A program made the position numbers and the translations under genes. Of a stretch of 45,032 nt of DNA, positions 19,177 to 29,473 are shown piece by piece. Position 1 is the first letter of the stretch. Each line of letters begins with the position of its first letter. This stretch comes from Phaseolibacter flectens ATCC 12775. Its GTDB lineage: Bacteria > Pseudomonadota > Gammaproteobacteria > Enterobacterales > Enterobacteriaceae. The notes under the pieces are model-generated. The model was not told where the DNA came from. It made no database searches and saw nothing but the letters and a program-made list of their open reading frames with translations. The stretch spans positions 1 through 45,032 of the forward strand of contig NZ_JAEE01000016.1 of the NCBI RefSeq assembly GCF_000518745.1, read 5' to 3'.

Positions 19177-19938
19177 ATGTATAAGATGTCCACCCCATAT
19201 GATAAACAAGTCGAAAATCAACTTGTTTCGAAACCTCAGCATGTGGCTATCATCATGGATGGTAATGGCAGATGGGCTAAACAGCAGGGTAAGCTTCGGA
19301 TTTTTGGCCATCAGGCAGGCGCAAAAGCCGTAAAACGGGCGGTAGGATTTGCATTGAGTCAGGGGATTCGTTCTTTGACGCTTTACGCATTCAGCAGTGA
19401 AAACTGGCGAAGGCCAGCGCAAGAAGTCAGTGCATTGATGGAACTGTTTGTGACGGCGCTTGAAAGTGAAGTCAAGGAACTTGATCATCACAATGTGTGT
19501 TTGCGGATTATTGGTGATACTCGCCGGTTTAGTAAGCGGGTTCGAACTCGCATTGCACAAGCGGAAACACTGACTGCAAATAATACAAAATTAAATCTTA
19601 ATATTGCCGCCAATTATGGTGGTCGTTGGGATATCGTGAATGCCAGCAGGATTTTGGCTAACAAAGTTAAAAATAATCAGCTGGATCCCGCAGAAATTAA
19701 TGAATCTATGCTTGAACAGGAACTCTGTTTATTTGGTCAAGCCCCTGTTGATTTGGTAATAAGAACAGGAGGGGAGCAGAGGATCAGTAATTTTCTCATT
19801 TGGCAGGTGGCTTACGCCGAATTTTATTTCTCACCGGTATTATGGCCTGATTTTGCTGAACCGGATTTTCAATCTGCACTGGATGCCTTTTCTTCAAGAG
19901 AGCGCCGCTTTGGTGGCACCGCACCCGGTAGTAACTAA
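19177..19938 (+). CDS. uppS: Undecaprenyl diphosphate synthase
   Basis: Elongates farnesyl diphosphate to the C55 carrier lipid used for peptidoglycan and O-antigen export. The protein has 253 residues, as in E. coli. The catalytic Asp28 lies in IIMDGNGRWAK; the YAFSSENW and VIRTGGEQRISNFL motifs follow. The ATG at 19177 has AGGAA 4-5 bases upstream; a second ATG four codons on is less well placed. First gene of a tight uppS-cdsA-rseP series (also called ispU). Confidence 0.97.
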   Translation: MYKMSTPYDKQVENQLVSKPQHVAIIMDGNGRWAKQQGKLRIFGHQAGAKAVKRAVGFALSQGIRSLTLYAFSSENWRRPAQEVSALMELFVTALESEVKELDHHNVCLRIIGDTRRFSKRVRTRIAQAETLTANNTKLNLNIAANYGGRWDIVNASRILANKVKNNQLDPAEINESMLEQELCLFGQAPVDLVIRTGGEQRISNFLIWQVAYAEFYFSPVLWPDFAEPDFQSALDAFSSRERRFGGTAPGSN

Positions 19939-19954
19939 TTGTTAGAGGTGACTT

Positions 19955-20812
19955 TTGTTTAAGTCTCGTTTGATTACTGCATTAATTCTTATCCCTATTG
20001 TGATAGCTGCACTCTTTTTGTTACCTCAAGCAGGTTTCACTATTTTAGTATTGGTAATCAGTATGTTAGCGGCATGGGAATGGGGGCAGTTTGCCGGATT
20101 GGCGGGTAGACAGCAACGGATATGGGTTGCCCTTATTTTTGGACTGATTATCACATTAATGTTATTTTCATTACCCTCTTATCAACCGTTACTTTCGTTG
20201 CCGCTGATTACCTATTCTCTCTGGATTTCGCTTAGTTGGTGGGCGGTGGCGTTGATTTTAGTTCTTTCTTACCCCTACTCGACACCACTGTGGCAACATT
20301 CTCGTGCATTACGTCTGATTTTTGGCCTTTTCACCCTTGTGCCTTTCTTTTGGTCGATGCTGGTCTTGCGCCGATATCATTTTGAAACAGAACCCTATGC
20401 TGGCGCTTGGTGGTTACTGTTTGTCATGTTGTTGGTGTGGGGCGCGGATTCTGGCGCTTACTTTTGTGGGAAATTATGGGGCAAACATAAACTCGCCCCC
20501 CGCGTGTCTCCGGGAAAAACCATTGAAGGTATGTTGGGAGGCTTAGCCACCTCAGCCTTGATTGCAGTCTGTTTTTCTCTACTGGTGCCTTTCGCGGTCT
20601 CGGGCAGGGTGCTGGTGTTGTGTGCGGTGATAGCGACCTTGGCTTCAATCTTGGGTGATCTCACGGAAAGTATGTTTAAGCGAGAGGCAGGAATTAAGGA
20701 TAGCGGCACATTGATTCCCGGGCATGGCGGTATGCTCGATCGAATTGATAGCTTGACCGCCGCCGTACCGGTTTTTACCTGCATGCTTTTACTTGTCTGT
20801 AAAGTCTACTAA
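19955..20812 (+). CDS. cdsA: Phosphatidate cytidylyltransferase
   Basis: Makes CDP-diacylglycerol from phosphatidate and CTP, the branch point of phospholipid synthesis. It starts at TTG 19955, 8 bases after AGAGG, and gives 285 residues, as in E. coli. It is an integral membrane protein with several hydrophobic helices. The family signature is intact near the C-terminus: [20 protein letters not shown] followed by MLDRID. It lies 16 bases after uppS and 11 before rseP. Confidence 0.97.
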   Translation: MFKSRLITALILIPIVIAALFLLPQAGFTILVLVISMLAAWEWGQFAGLAGRQQRIWVALIFGLIITLMLFSLPSYQPLLSLPLITYSLWISLSWWAVALILVLSYPYSTPLWQHSRALRLIFGLFTLVPFFWSMLVLRRYHFETEPYAGAWWLLFVMLLVWGADSGAYFCGKLWGKHKLAPRVSPGKTIEGMLGGLATSALIAVCFSLLVPFAVSGRVLVLCAVIATLASILGDLTESMFKREAGIKDSGTLIPGHGGMLDRIDSLTAAVPVFTCMLLLVCKVY

Positions 20813-20823
20813 GAGGGATGATG

Positions 20824-22185
20824 ATGACCGGTTTGGTCTGGGATCTCGTTGCTTTCATTGTTGCCTTGGGGATCTTGGTAACGGTTCATGAATTTGGCCA
20901 TTTCTGGATAGCCAGACGTTGTGGAGTTTGGGTTGAACGATTCTCTATCGGATTTGGCCCCGCTTTATGGAAGCGTAAAGACCAACAGGGTACCGAATAC
21001 GTCATTGCCCTGATCCCGCTCGGTGGTTATGTCAAAATGCTCGACAGCAGAGTGATGCCTGTCGAAAAAGCCAGAGAACACCTGGCCTTCAATAATAAAA
21101 CAGTCGGACAGCGTAGCCTGATTATTGCAGCGGGTCCTATCGCCAATTTTCTTCTCGCCATTTTTGCCTATTGGATCGTTTTTCAGTGCGGCATTCCTAC
21201 TATTAAACCCGTGACTGGCCAAATCATTGCCGGTTCAATTGCTGAACAGGCTAAAATAACGCCTGGAATGGAACTCAAAGCGATTGATGGAATCGAAACC
21301 CATGATTGGGATGAAGTCAGAATGGCGCTGATGAGCAAGATCGGTGATAAAACCATCACAATGACGTTGACACCTTTTGGCCAAGACAAGACACAACAAA
21401 AAGTCTTATCAATTAGCCATTGGCAGTTTGACCCCGAAAAGGAAGATCCTGTACGCTCTCTGGGTCTTGTTGCAATGCTACCGAAAATTGAAACCGTACT
21501 GGACAAAGTTCAGGAAAATTCTCCGGCAAGCAAAGCAGGCCTGATGGCGGGTGACCAGATCACCCGGGTGAATGGTCAATCTTTGACTGACTGGCAGACC
21601 TTTGCTGATGCAGTGAAACAACATCCAGGGCAAGCAATGACACTGGAGATTGTTCGGGCAGGTCAGTCAATGGTGCTGACGTTGACACCTGAAAGAGCCG
21701 GTAACAGTCAGCAGGGTTTTGTCGGTGTGGTACCCAAAGTACAGCAACTCGATCATGAATACCTGACCGTGCGCCATTATGGTCCAGTTAAAGCCATGTT
21801 CGCAGCAACAGAAAAAACATGGCAGTTAATAAAGTTAACTGGCAGGATGTTTATAAAATTAGTAACTGGTAACATAAAGCTGAATAATCTGAGTGGTCCA
21901 GTATCGATCGCTCAGGGAGCGGGAGCGTCAGCACAGTATGGATTGATCTATTATCTGATGTTTATTGCTTTAATTAGTGTGAACTTAGGTATTGTCAATT
22001 TGCTGCCGCTTCCCGTGTTGGATGGTGGGCACTTACTTTTCCTATTGATTGAAAAAATCAAAGGTAAGCCTGTGTCTGAACGCGCTCAGGACCTTGGTTA
22101 TCGCATTGGCGCAGTTGCGTTAATGTTTTTGATGGTACTGGCACTTTTTAATGATTTCTCAAGACTTTGGCTAGGGAATAGCTGA
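20824..22185 (+). CDS. rseP: Site-2 intramembrane zinc protease RseP
   Basis: Cleaves RseA within the membrane to release sigma-E, and clears signal-peptide remnants. The active-site HEFGH is at residues 22-26 in the first membrane helix; two periplasmic PDZ domains and the C-terminal [15 protein letters not shown] motif follow. Three ATG codons occur in a row at 20818-20826; the third is best spaced (6 bases) from GAGGG and gives 453 residues (E. coli 450). It is directly upstream of bamA, and degP, a candidate sigma-E target, is in this window. Confidence 0.96.
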   Translation: MTGLVWDLVAFIVALGILVTVHEFGHFWIARRCGVWVERFSIGFGPALWKRKDQQGTEYVIALIPLGGYVKMLDSRVMPVEKAREHLAFNNKTVGQRSLIIAAGPIANFLLAIFAYWIVFQCGIPTIKPVTGQIIAGSIAEQAKITPGMELKAIDGIETHDWDEVRMALMSKIGDKTITMTLTPFGQDKTQQKVLSISHWQFDPEKEDPVRSLGLVAMLPKIETVLDKVQENSPASKAGLMAGDQITRVNGQSLTDWQTFADAVKQHPGQAMTLEIVRAGQSMVLTLTPERAGNSQQGFVGVVPKVQQLDHEYLTVRHYGPVKAMFAATEKTWQLIKLTGRMFIKLVTGNIKLNNLSGPVSIAQGAGASAQYGLIYYLMFIALISVNLGIVNLLPLPVLDGGHLLFLLIEKIKGKPVSERAQDLGYRIGAVALMFLMVLALFNDFSRLWLGNS

Positions 22186-22219
22186 AGGCTGAGATGCAGT
22201 TAGGAATATGCAAATAACG

Positions 22220-24634
22220 ATGGCGATGAAAAAGTTGCTCTTAGCGTCGCTGCTGTTTGGCAGCGCCACCGTATACGGTGCAAATGGTTTCGTAGTGAAA
22301 GATATTCATTTCGAAGGCTTGCAGCGAGTCGCTGTCGGCGCGGCCTTATTAAGCATGCCGATCAGGGTGGGTGATGAGGTAAATGAAGAGGCTATTCGTG
22401 ATAGTATTCACTCACTATTTAACACAGGTAATTTCGAAGATGTTCAGGTGATCCGTGATGGAACCACGCTGATTGTGCAAGTAAAAGAGCGGCCAACCAT
22501 TGCAAGTATTACTTTTTCAGGCAATAAGGCTATCAAGGATGAACAGTTAAAGCAAAACTTAGAATCGTCAGGGATCCGGACAGGCGAAGCGCTTGATCGT
22601 ACTGCTATCTCTAGCATCGAGAAAGGACTGGAAGATTTTTACTACAGTGTAGGTAAATACACGGCGAACGTGAAAGCGATTGCCACACCATTACCCCGCA
22701 ATCGTGTCGATCTGAAATTTGTTTTTAGCGAAGGGGTATCCGCTAAAATTCAGCAAATTAATATCGTAGGGAATAAAGCCTTCAGCACTGATGAATTAAT
22801 TCAGCGTTTTCAGCTGCGTGATGATGTGCCTTGGTGGAATCTGGTTGGTGATCGTAAGTACCAGAAACAAAAGCTGTCTGGTGATCTTGAATCCCTGCGT
22901 AGTTTTTATCTCGATCGCGGTTATGCACGTTTCAACATTGATTCGACTCAGGTTAGCCTGACACCCGATAAAAAAGGGATTTTCATCACTGTCAATATCC
23001 ATGAAGGTGAACAGTATAAAATTAACGGCGTTCAGGTCAGTGGTAATATGGCTGGTCACAGTGTTGAAATTGAACACTTAGCTCAAATCCCACCAGGCGA
23101 GTTATACAACGGCGCGAAAGTGACCCAGATTGAAGATGACATCAAACGTTTATTGGGTAACTATGGTTATGCGTATCCTCGTGTTGTCACCGAGCCTGTG
23201 CTGAACGACCAAAATAAAACGGCACAACTGAAAGTGAGTGTCGATTCGGGTAACCGTTTTTATGTGCGGAAAATCCGCTTCGAAGGTAACAGTACCTCAA
23301 AAGACTCCGTATTACGTCGTGAAATGCGTCAGATGGAAGGGGCTTGGTTGGGCGGAAACTTGGTTGAACAAGGTAAAGAACGCCTGAACAGAACAGGTTA
23401 TTTTGAAACTGTCGATACCGAAACACAGCGCGTACCAGGATCCGGTGATCAGGTTGATGTCGTTTATAAAGTGAAAGAGCGTAACACAGGTACCTTTAAT
23501 GTGGGGGTGGGTTACGGTACGGAAAGCGGCGTTAGCTTCCAAGTGGGAGTCACGCAGGATAACTGGATGGGAACCGGAAATTCTGTTGGCATCAGTGGCA
23601 CTAAAAATAACTACCAGACGTATGCCGAACTCTCGATGACGGATCCTTACTTCACCGTGGATGGTGTCAGTTTGGGTGGGCGGTTATTCTATAATAACTT
23701 TAAAGCTTATGATGCTGATCTTTCTGATTATACCAATCGCAGTTATGGGCTTGATGGGACATTAGGATTTCCGATCAATGAGGATAATACCTTACGTTTA
23801 GGCTTAGGTTATGTCCATAATGACCTGTCTGATATGCAGCCTCAGCTCTCCATGTGGCGTTATTTCCGATCGGTTGATAAACACTTCCCAATTAATAATA
23901 CAGACAGCAGTTATAGCTCAAATGACTACACGTTTAACTATGGCTGGACCTATAACACCTTGGATCGAGGCTTTTTCCCAAGCTCGGGTAATCGTACCAA
24001 CCTGAGTGGTAAGGTCACGATACCGGGATCCAATAATCAGTTTTATAAGGTCACGTTAGATTCTCAGCAATACCTTCCATTGAACAAGGATCGCAGTTGG
24101 ATCCTCGTGGGTCGGACTAAGGTAGGGTATGGCGATGGACTGGGCGGTAAAGAGTTACCCTTCTACGAAAACTTTTATGCGGGCGGATCGAGTACCGTGA
24201 GGGGATTCCGTTCAAATAATATTGGTCCGAAAGCGGCCTATTATAACTTTGGAGCCAGTTCCAAATGTGATAGTAATGATGGCGCCCTGTGCCGTTCTGA
24301 TGATGCGATTGGGGGCAATGCAATGGGTGTTGCTAGCCTAGAGTTAATTACCCCAACCCCATTTGTTGGTGAAAAATATGCTAACTCACTGCGGACTTCG
24401 GTCTTTTTAGATGCCGGTACTGTCTGGGATACAAACTGGGAAAATACCAATGAGACTAAGGCGGCAGGGCTGCCTGACTATAGCCGCCCTGGTGATATTA
24501 GACTCTCTTCTGGTTTATCCTTGCAATGGATGTCTCCATTGGGTCCATTAGTGTTCTCTTACGCCGTGCCATTGAAAAAATACGAAGGTGATAAATCAGA
24601 ACAATTCCAATTCAATATTGGTAAAACTTGGTAA
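22220..24634 (+). CDS. bamA: Outer-membrane protein assembly factor BamA
   Basis: Central subunit of the BAM complex that folds beta-barrel proteins into the outer membrane. The precursor has 804 residues (E. coli 810). A signal peptide ([21 protein letters not shown]) allowing processing near residue 20, five POTRA domains to about 420, and the barrel follow. The VRGF motif of loop 6 (STVRGF), the paired cysteines in an extracellular loop (SSKCDSN, ALCRSDD) and the terminal aromatic (FNIGKTW) are present. ATG 22220 is chosen because its context is conserved with E. coli; an in-frame ATG at 22208 has AGGA only 2 bases away. Confidence 0.97.
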   Translation: MAMKKLLLASLLFGSATVYGANGFVVKDIHFEGLQRVAVGAALLSMPIRVGDEVNEEAIRDSIHSLFNTGNFEDVQVIRDGTTLIVQVKERPTIASITFSGNKAIKDEQLKQNLESSGIRTGEALDRTAISSIEKGLEDFYYSVGKYTANVKAIATPLPRNRVDLKFVFSEGVSAKIQQINIVGNKAFSTDELIQRFQLRDDVPWWNLVGDRKYQKQKLSGDLESLRSFYLDRGYARFNIDSTQVSLTPDKKGIFITVNIHEGEQYKINGVQVSGNMAGHSVEIEHLAQIPPGELYNGAKVTQIEDDIKRLLGNYGYAYPRVVTEPVLNDQNKTAQLKVSVDSGNRFYVRKIRFEGNSTSKDSVLRREMRQMEGAWLGGNLVEQGKERLNRTGYFETVDTETQRVPGSGDQVDVVYKVKERNTGTFNVGVGYGTESGVSFQVGVTQDNWMGTGNSVGISGTKNNYQTYAELSMTDPYFTVDGVSLGGRLFYNNFKAYDADLSDYTNRSYGLDGTLGFPINEDNTLRLGLGYVHNDLSDMQPQLSMWRYFRSVDKHFPINNTDSSYSSNDYTFNYGWTYNTLDRGFFPSSGNRTNLSGKVTIPGSNNQFYKVTLDSQQYLPLNKDRSWILVGRTKVGYGDGLGGKELPFYENFYAGGSSTVRGFRSNNIGPKAAYYNFGASSKCDSNDGALCRSDDAIGGNAMGVASLELITPTPFVGEKYANSLRTSVFLDAGTVWDTNWENTNETKAAGLPDYSRPGDIRLSSGLSLQWMSPLGPLVFSYAVPLKKYEGDKSEQFQFNIGKTW

Positions 24635-24665
24635 AACAGTCCTAAACCCGATTGAAGCGACAGGA

Positions 24666-24690
24666 GTAAAAGGGCGTCTCGCCCTTTTAC
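24666..24690 (+). terminator. Hairpin in the bamA-skp spacer
   Basis: GTAAAAGGGCG, loop TCT, CGCCCTTTTAC is an 11-bp perfect stem. The T-run is inside the 3' arm (CTTTTACTTTACG), so it probably attenuates or protects transcript ends instead of fully terminating. Confidence 0.6.
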
Positions 24691-24734
24691 TTTACGAAGT
24701 GTCTTTTGACATAGTTGATGGTAAGGAGAATAAA

Positions 24735-25232
24735 ATGAAAAAATTATTATGTGCTGCAAGTATTGGATTAGCGATTGCTGCTTCTGTAGGGGCTCAGGCT
24801 GCGGATAAAATTGCAGTTGCCAATATCGCAGGAATTTTTGAACAGTCCCCACAGAGAGCGGAAGTCGCTAAAAAACTGGAAAGTGAATTTAAAACCCGCG
24901 CGACAGATCTACAAACTCAACAGCGTGCTTTACAGGCACAGATGCAGAACCTGCAGCGTAATAGTTCAACGATGAAAGCCAGTGAGCGTAATCGTTTACA
25001 AAAAGAAATCATGACTAAGCGTCAAGATTTCGAAACGAAAGCCCAAGCCTTTGAAAAGGATAATCAAGCTCGTCAGATGCAAGAGCGTAATAAAATTCTA
25101 ACTAAAATTCAGGATGCAGTTAAGTCTGTTGCCACCAAAGAGGGTTACGATATTGTTATCGATTCTAACTCTGTGGCTTATGCTGCAAATGCTAAGGACA
25201 TCACGTCTGAAGTATTAAAACAGGTTAAATAA
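24735..25232 (+). CDS. skp: Periplasmic chaperone Skp (OmpH)
   Basis: Trimeric holdase that carries unfolded outer-membrane proteins to BAM. ATG 24735 has AAGGAG 7 bases upstream; the frame is open from 24588 but there overlaps the bamA end. The 165-residue precursor (E. coli 161) has a signal peptide ending GAQA at about residue 22. The mature part has a small beta core (DKIAVANIAGIFEQSP) and long charged helices at about 50-125 that form the tentacles. It sits between bamA and lpxD, the standard order. Confidence 0.97.
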   Translation: MKKLLCAASIGLAIAASVGAQAADKIAVANIAGIFEQSPQRAEVAKKLESEFKTRATDLQTQQRALQAQMQNLQRNSSTMKASERNRLQKEIMTKRQDFETKAQAFEKDNQARQMQERNKILTKIQDAVKSVATKEGYDIVIDSNSVAYAANAKDITSEVLKQVK

Positions 25233-25235
25233 GCA

Positions 25236-26261
25236 ATGGCATCTATAAGACTGGCTGATTTAGCCCAGCAATTAGATGCACGGTTGCACGGAGATGGTGA
25301 TACTGCCATCTCTGGCGTCGCTTCTGTGCAGTCTGCAAAACAGGGACAAATTACCTTCCTCACTAATCATCAATATCGTGAGAAACTAGAGCAATGTCAG
25401 GCAAGTGCAATCGTACTGACCGAAGAGGATCTGGCATGGTGGTCAGGTAATGCGCTAGTGGTTAAGGATCCCTATTCGGTTTATGCCCAATTGGCACAAT
25501 GCCTCGACACAACTCCGCAACCGGCAGAATCCATTGCTAAAACGGCCGTGATCTCGCCGCAAGCCACACTCGGAGCAAATGTTGCGATTGGTCACCATGC
25601 TGTGATTGAAGATGGCGTGGTATTAGAAGACAATGTGATCATTGGTGCGGGTTGCTTTATTGGTAAAAATAGCCGGATTGGGCGGAATAGTCGCTTATGG
25701 GCGAACGTGACCCTCTATCATGAAGTGGTGATGGGCAGCGATTGTTTAGTGCAGTCAGGGACAGTGATTGGCTCTGATGGTTTTGGTTATGCAAATAAAC
25801 AAGGCAACTGGATTAAAATACCGCAATTAGGTACTGTAATCATTGGCGATCGGGTCGAAATTGGTGCTTGTACCACTATCGATCGGGGTGCGCTGGATAA
25901 TACCGTGATTGGTCATGGTGTCATCATCGATAATCAATGTCAGATCGCGCACAATGTGATTATTGGCGACAATACTGCCGTTGCGGGTGGTGTTATCATG
26001 GCGGGTAGCCTGAAAATTGGACGCTATTGCATGATTGGTGGTGCCAGCGTCATTAATGGGCACATGGAGATCTGCGATAAGGTGACGGTGACGGGGATGG
26101 GGATGGTAATGCGCCCAATTACCGAGCCGGGTATTTATTCTTCAGGTATCCCATTGCAACCTAACAAAGCATGGCGTAAAACTGCTGCAACTGTATTGAA
26201 AATTGATGACTTAAGTAAAAGAATTAAAGCCTTAGAGCGTAAAATAAAGTCAGATACTTAA
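25236..26261 (+). CDS. lpxD: UDP-3-O-(3-hydroxyacyl)glucosamine N-acyltransferase
   Basis: Third step of lipid A synthesis: adds the N-linked hydroxyacyl chain. The length of 341 residues equals E. coli. An N-terminal uridine-binding domain is followed by many left-handed beta-helix hexapeptide repeats, the catalytic histidine region [11 protein letters not shown] and a C-terminal helix. It begins 3 bases after skp. A 134-base gap precedes fabZ, longer than in E. coli. Confidence 0.97.
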   Translation: MASIRLADLAQQLDARLHGDGDTAISGVASVQSAKQGQITFLTNHQYREKLEQCQASAIVLTEEDLAWWSGNALVVKDPYSVYAQLAQCLDTTPQPAESIAKTAVISPQATLGANVAIGHHAVIEDGVVLEDNVIIGAGCFIGKNSRIGRNSRLWANVTLYHEVVMGSDCLVQSGTVIGSDGFGYANKQGNWIKIPQLGTVIIGDRVEIGACTTIDRGALDNTVIGHGVIIDNQCQIAHNVIIGDNTAVAGGVIMAGSLKIGRYCMIGGASVINGHMEICDKVTVTGMGMVMRPITEPGIYSSGIPLQPNKAWRKTAATVLKIDDLSKRIKALERKIKSDT

Positions 26262-26395
26262 TTCGCGAGACTCAATTTCATCACAGCGATTTATCAATGC
26301 CCACCAATTTACTGGGTGATGGCGTGTTTCGTGGCCAGACATAACATGTAACGTTCTGGACTTGTTTGATTATATTTTTGGACAGGAAGTGTATT

Positions 26396-26893
26396 TTGAC
26401 CAATACAACACAGACTCTGGAAGAAGGATGTGGCGGCGCTGGATCCGGCATAAATTCTCTATCGATAGAAGAAATTTTAAGTTTGCTTCCTCATCGTTAT
26501 CCATTCTTATTGGTGGATAAAGTACTGGATTATATCCCTCACAAATACCTCAAAGCCGTTAAAAATGTGACAGTCAATGAACCCTTCTTTCAGGGGCATT
26601 TTCCAGGTAAACCCATTTTCCCGGGGGTATTAATTCTTGAAGCCATGGCTCAGGCGACAGGAATATTGGCATTTAAAAGTGTCGGCAGACTGGAACCCGG
26701 CGAGCTTTATTATTTTGCAGGCATTGACGAAGCCCGTTTTAAACGTCCTGTCGTGCCTGGGGATCAAATGATAATGGAAGTCACTTTTGAAAAAACTCGC
26801 CGTGGACTGACCCGTTTTAAGGGCGTTTCGACAGTGGATGGCAAAGTAGTTTGTGAAGCAACAATGATGTGTGCGCGTAGCCGGGAGTCATAA
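26396..26893 (+). CDS. fabZ: 3-hydroxyacyl-[ACP] dehydratase FabZ
   Basis: Dehydrates 3-hydroxyacyl-ACP in fatty acid elongation and competes with LpxA for hydroxymyristoyl-ACP. The start is TTG 26396, preceded by AGGAAG, matching the TTG start and TNT-TL opening of the E. coli protein. The hot-dog core is intact: [13 protein letters not shown], the catalytic His in [17 protein letters not shown], and [19 protein letters not shown]. At 165 residues it is 14 longer than E. coli's 151, due to a Gly-rich insert ([13 protein letters not shown]) after the first few residues. Confidence 0.96.
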   Translation: MTNTTQTLEEGCGGAGSGINSLSIEEILSLLPHRYPFLLVDKVLDYIPHKYLKAVKNVTVNEPFFQGHFPGKPIFPGVLILEAMAQATGILAFKSVGRLEPGELYYFAGIDEARFKRPVVPGDQMIMEVTFEKTRRGLTRFKGVSTVDGKVVCEATMMCARSRES

Positions 26894-26895
26894 TA

Positions 26896-27684
26896 GTGAT
26901 TGATGCATCAGCCAGTATTCATCCGTCTTCCATTGTAGAAGATGGTGCCATTATTGGAAAAAATGTCCAGATTGGTCCATTTTGTACAGTAGGATCACAA
27001 GTCGAAATTGGCGCAGGGACCGTGCTGAAATCTCATGTGGTTGTCAATGGCTTGACAACAATGGGTTGTGATAACTTGATTTTTCAATTCAGCACTCTTG
27101 GTGAGGTCAATCAAGATCTGAAATATGCCGGTGAGGCCACCCGCTTGATTATCGGTGATCGTAATCGTATCCGTGAAGGATGTTCAATCCACAGAGGCAC
27201 GGTTCAGGGTGGGGGCATCACTCGGATTGGCAATGATAATCTGCTGATGGGTAACACGCACATTGCGCATGATGGTCAGATCGGTAATCATTGTATTTTT
27301 GCCAATAATGCGACCCTTGCTGGCCACGTCACTGTCGATGATTTTGCCATTATTGGAGGCATGACAGCGGTTCACCAGTGGTGCATTGTTGGTGCTCACG
27401 TCATGGTCGGGGGGTGTTCTGGTGTCGCTCAAGATATCCCACCGTTTATCATTGCTCAGGGCAATCATGCCACGCCTTTTGGCGTAAATATTGAAGGACT
27501 TAAACGTCGCGGTTTTTCAAAGGATGCGATTCATGCTATTCGTGCGGCATATAAATTACTGTATCGCAGTGGGAAAACCCTTGATGAGGCAAAACCTGAA
27601 ATAGAACAATTGGCTCAGTTGCACCCTGAAGTTAAACCTTTCTATGATTTTTTTGCCCGCTCAACGCGCGGGTTAATTCGCTGA
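26896..27684 (+). CDS. lpxA: UDP-N-acetylglucosamine acyltransferase
   Basis: First step of lipid A synthesis. The GTG start at 26896, 2 bases after the fabZ stop, gives 262 residues as in E. coli. Left-handed beta-helix repeats carry the catalytic histidine in [11 protein letters not shown]; the NNATLAGHV and [20 protein letters not shown] segments and the C-terminal helical domain ([13 protein letters not shown]) follow. Translationally coupled with fabZ and followed 9 bases later by lpxB. Confidence 0.97.
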   Translation: MIDASASIHPSSIVEDGAIIGKNVQIGPFCTVGSQVEIGAGTVLKSHVVVNGLTTMGCDNLIFQFSTLGEVNQDLKYAGEATRLIIGDRNRIREGCSIHRGTVQGGGITRIGNDNLLMGNTHIAHDGQIGNHCIFANNATLAGHVTVDDFAIIGGMTAVHQWCIVGAHVMVGGCSGVAQDIPPFIIAQGNHATPFGVNIEGLKRRGFSKDAIHAIRAAYKLLYRSGKTLDEAKPEIEQLAQLHPEVKPFYDFFARSTRGLIR

Positions 27685-27693
27685 TTACTGGCT

Positions 27694-28836
27694 ATGCGTA
27701 CATTAACGATCGGGATCATTGCCGGAGAGACATCCGGTGATATTTTAGGTGCTGGATTAATGCGCGCTGTGAAAGCGCGTTATCCCGCGGTTCGTTTTGT
27801 CGGTGTCGCCGGTCCATTGATGCAAGCTGAAGGCTGTGAAGCATGGTATGAAATGGATGAGTTGGCGGTAATGGGTATCGTTGAAGTTTTAGGCCGCTTA
27901 CCTCGCTTGTTGGCCTTGCGTCGTGACTTAAAACGCCGGTTTAGCCAATTGCAGCCCGATGCATTTATTGGTATTGATGCGCCTGATTTTAATATTGCAC
28001 TGGAAGGTAAACTGAAACGGCAAGGCATTAAAACGATTCATTATGTGAGTCCTTCGGTGTGGGCATGGCGGCAAAATCGTATTTTCAAAATTGGCCGCAA
28101 TACCCATCTGGTGCTTGCCTTTTTACCGTTTGAAAAAGCGTTTTACGATAAGCATCAAGTCCCCTGTCGTTTTATTGGCCATACCATGGCTGATGCCATT
28201 GCCTTGCACCCAGATAAGCAGCAGGCAAAAGCGCAGTTAGGTCTTGCTGAACACAGCGTGTGTTTGGCCTTATTGCCTGGTAGTCGACAAGCCGAAGTGG
28301 CGATGCTCAGTGCTGATTTTCTGCGTGCGGCAAAACTGCTACGTCAGCGCTACCCTGAGTTGCAAGTGATTGTACCTTGCAGTAACAGCAAACGTCAGCA
28401 GCAGTTTACTGAAATCTGGCAGCAAGTTGCCCCAGATATTCCCCTACACCTCGTCTTAGGACAGGCTCGTGAAGTGATGATTGCCAGTGATGCAGCCATC
28501 CTTGCATCGGGCACCGCTGCGCTGGAGTGCATGTTAGCAAAATGTCCGATGGTGGTGGGTTACCGCATGAAGCCATTCACCTTCTGGCTAGCAAAACGTT
28601 TAGTGAAAACCGAGTGGGTGTCACTGCCCAACTTGCTAGCCAAACGGCAATTAGTCCCTGAACTCTTGCAAGAGGAATGTCAGCCAGAACGATTAGCTCA
28701 GGCGATAGCCCCCTTCATGCATGACAGTGCTTCGCGTAGGCAATTACTGTTAACTTTTGAAGAATTGCACCAACGTATTCGTTGTGACGCCGATACACAG
28801 GCCGCACAGGCCGTACTGGAGTTGCTCGGTGTCTGA
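27694..28836 (+). CDS. lpxB: Lipid A disaccharide synthase
   Basis: Joins lipid X and UDP-diacylglucosamine, a peripheral membrane GT19 glycosyltransferase. The protein has 380 residues (E. coli 382). Recognisable parts are [19 protein letters not shown] at the N-terminus, [27 protein letters not shown] and [22 protein letters not shown]. Its end overlaps rnhB by 8 bases. Confidence 0.97.
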   Translation: MRTLTIGIIAGETSGDILGAGLMRAVKARYPAVRFVGVAGPLMQAEGCEAWYEMDELAVMGIVEVLGRLPRLLALRRDLKRRFSQLQPDAFIGIDAPDFNIALEGKLKRQGIKTIHYVSPSVWAWRQNRIFKIGRNTHLVLAFLPFEKAFYDKHQVPCRFIGHTMADAIALHPDKQQAKAQLGLAEHSVCLALLPGSRQAEVAMLSADFLRAAKLLRQRYPELQVIVPCSNSKRQQQFTEIWQQVAPDIPLHLVLGQAREVMIASDAAILASGTAALECMLAKCPMVVGYRMKPFTFWLAKRLVKTEWVSLPNLLAKRQLVPELLQEECQPERLAQAIAPFMHDSASRRQLLLTFEELHQRIRCDADTQAAQAVLELLGV

Positions 28837-29422
28837 ATTTATCTATCCGCTTGCTCAGCTGATCGCTGGTGTCGATGAAGTGGGTAGAGGTCCTTTGGTC
28901 GGTGATGTGGTCACCGCCGCGGTGATTTTAGATCCTCGGCAGCCGATTGAAGGACTGGCAGACTCCAAAAAGCTCACTGAAAAACGGCGATTACAATTAT
29001 TTTTGCTTATCAAACAACGCGCGAAATGCTGGAGCATCGGCAGAGCGTCACCTGCAGAGATTGACCAACTCAATATCCTGCATGCTACAATGTTAGCCAT
29101 GCAGCGAGCGGTTGCCGGATTGACTCTACAGCCGGATTGGGTCTTGGTTGATGGAAACCGAACGCCTGAATTTGCCATGCCTGCGCAAGCCGTGGTCAAA
29201 GGTGACAGTTTAGTTGCTGAAATCAGTGCGGCTTCAATACTCGCGAAAGTGACGCGGGATGCTGAGATGTTGCAGTTGGATGAGCGTTATCCTCAGTATG
29301 GTTTTGCCAAACATAAAGGTTATCCAACCGCACTGCATTTACAGCAGTTGCAGTTGCATGGTGTCATACCTCAACATAGGAAAAGTTTCGCACCCGTCGC
29401 TCGATTACTGGATCCGCGTTAA
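28829..29422 (+). CDS. rnhB: Ribonuclease HII
   Basis: Removes ribonucleotides from DNA and RNA of RNA-DNA hybrids. GTG 28829 gives 197 residues (E. coli 198) beginning [23 protein letters not shown]; the frame is open further upstream inside lpxB, but that part does not match the family. Acidic active-site residues lie in [14 protein letters not shown] and AKVTRDAEM. It overlaps lpxB by 8 bases and precedes dnaE by 51. Confidence 0.96.
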   Translation: MSEFIYPLAQLIAGVDEVGRGPLVGDVVTAAVILDPRQPIEGLADSKKLTEKRRLQLFLLIKQRAKCWSIGRASPAEIDQLNILHATMLAMQRAVAGLTLQPDWVLVDGNRTPEFAMPAQAVVKGDSLVAEISAASILAKVTRDAEMLQLDERYPQYGFAKHKGYPTALHLQQLQLHGVIPQHRKSFAPVARLLDPR

Positions 29423-29473
29423 TTCGGGGAGTCGTTATTATTCTGGCTTAATTTTCTATTGAACGGATACCTT

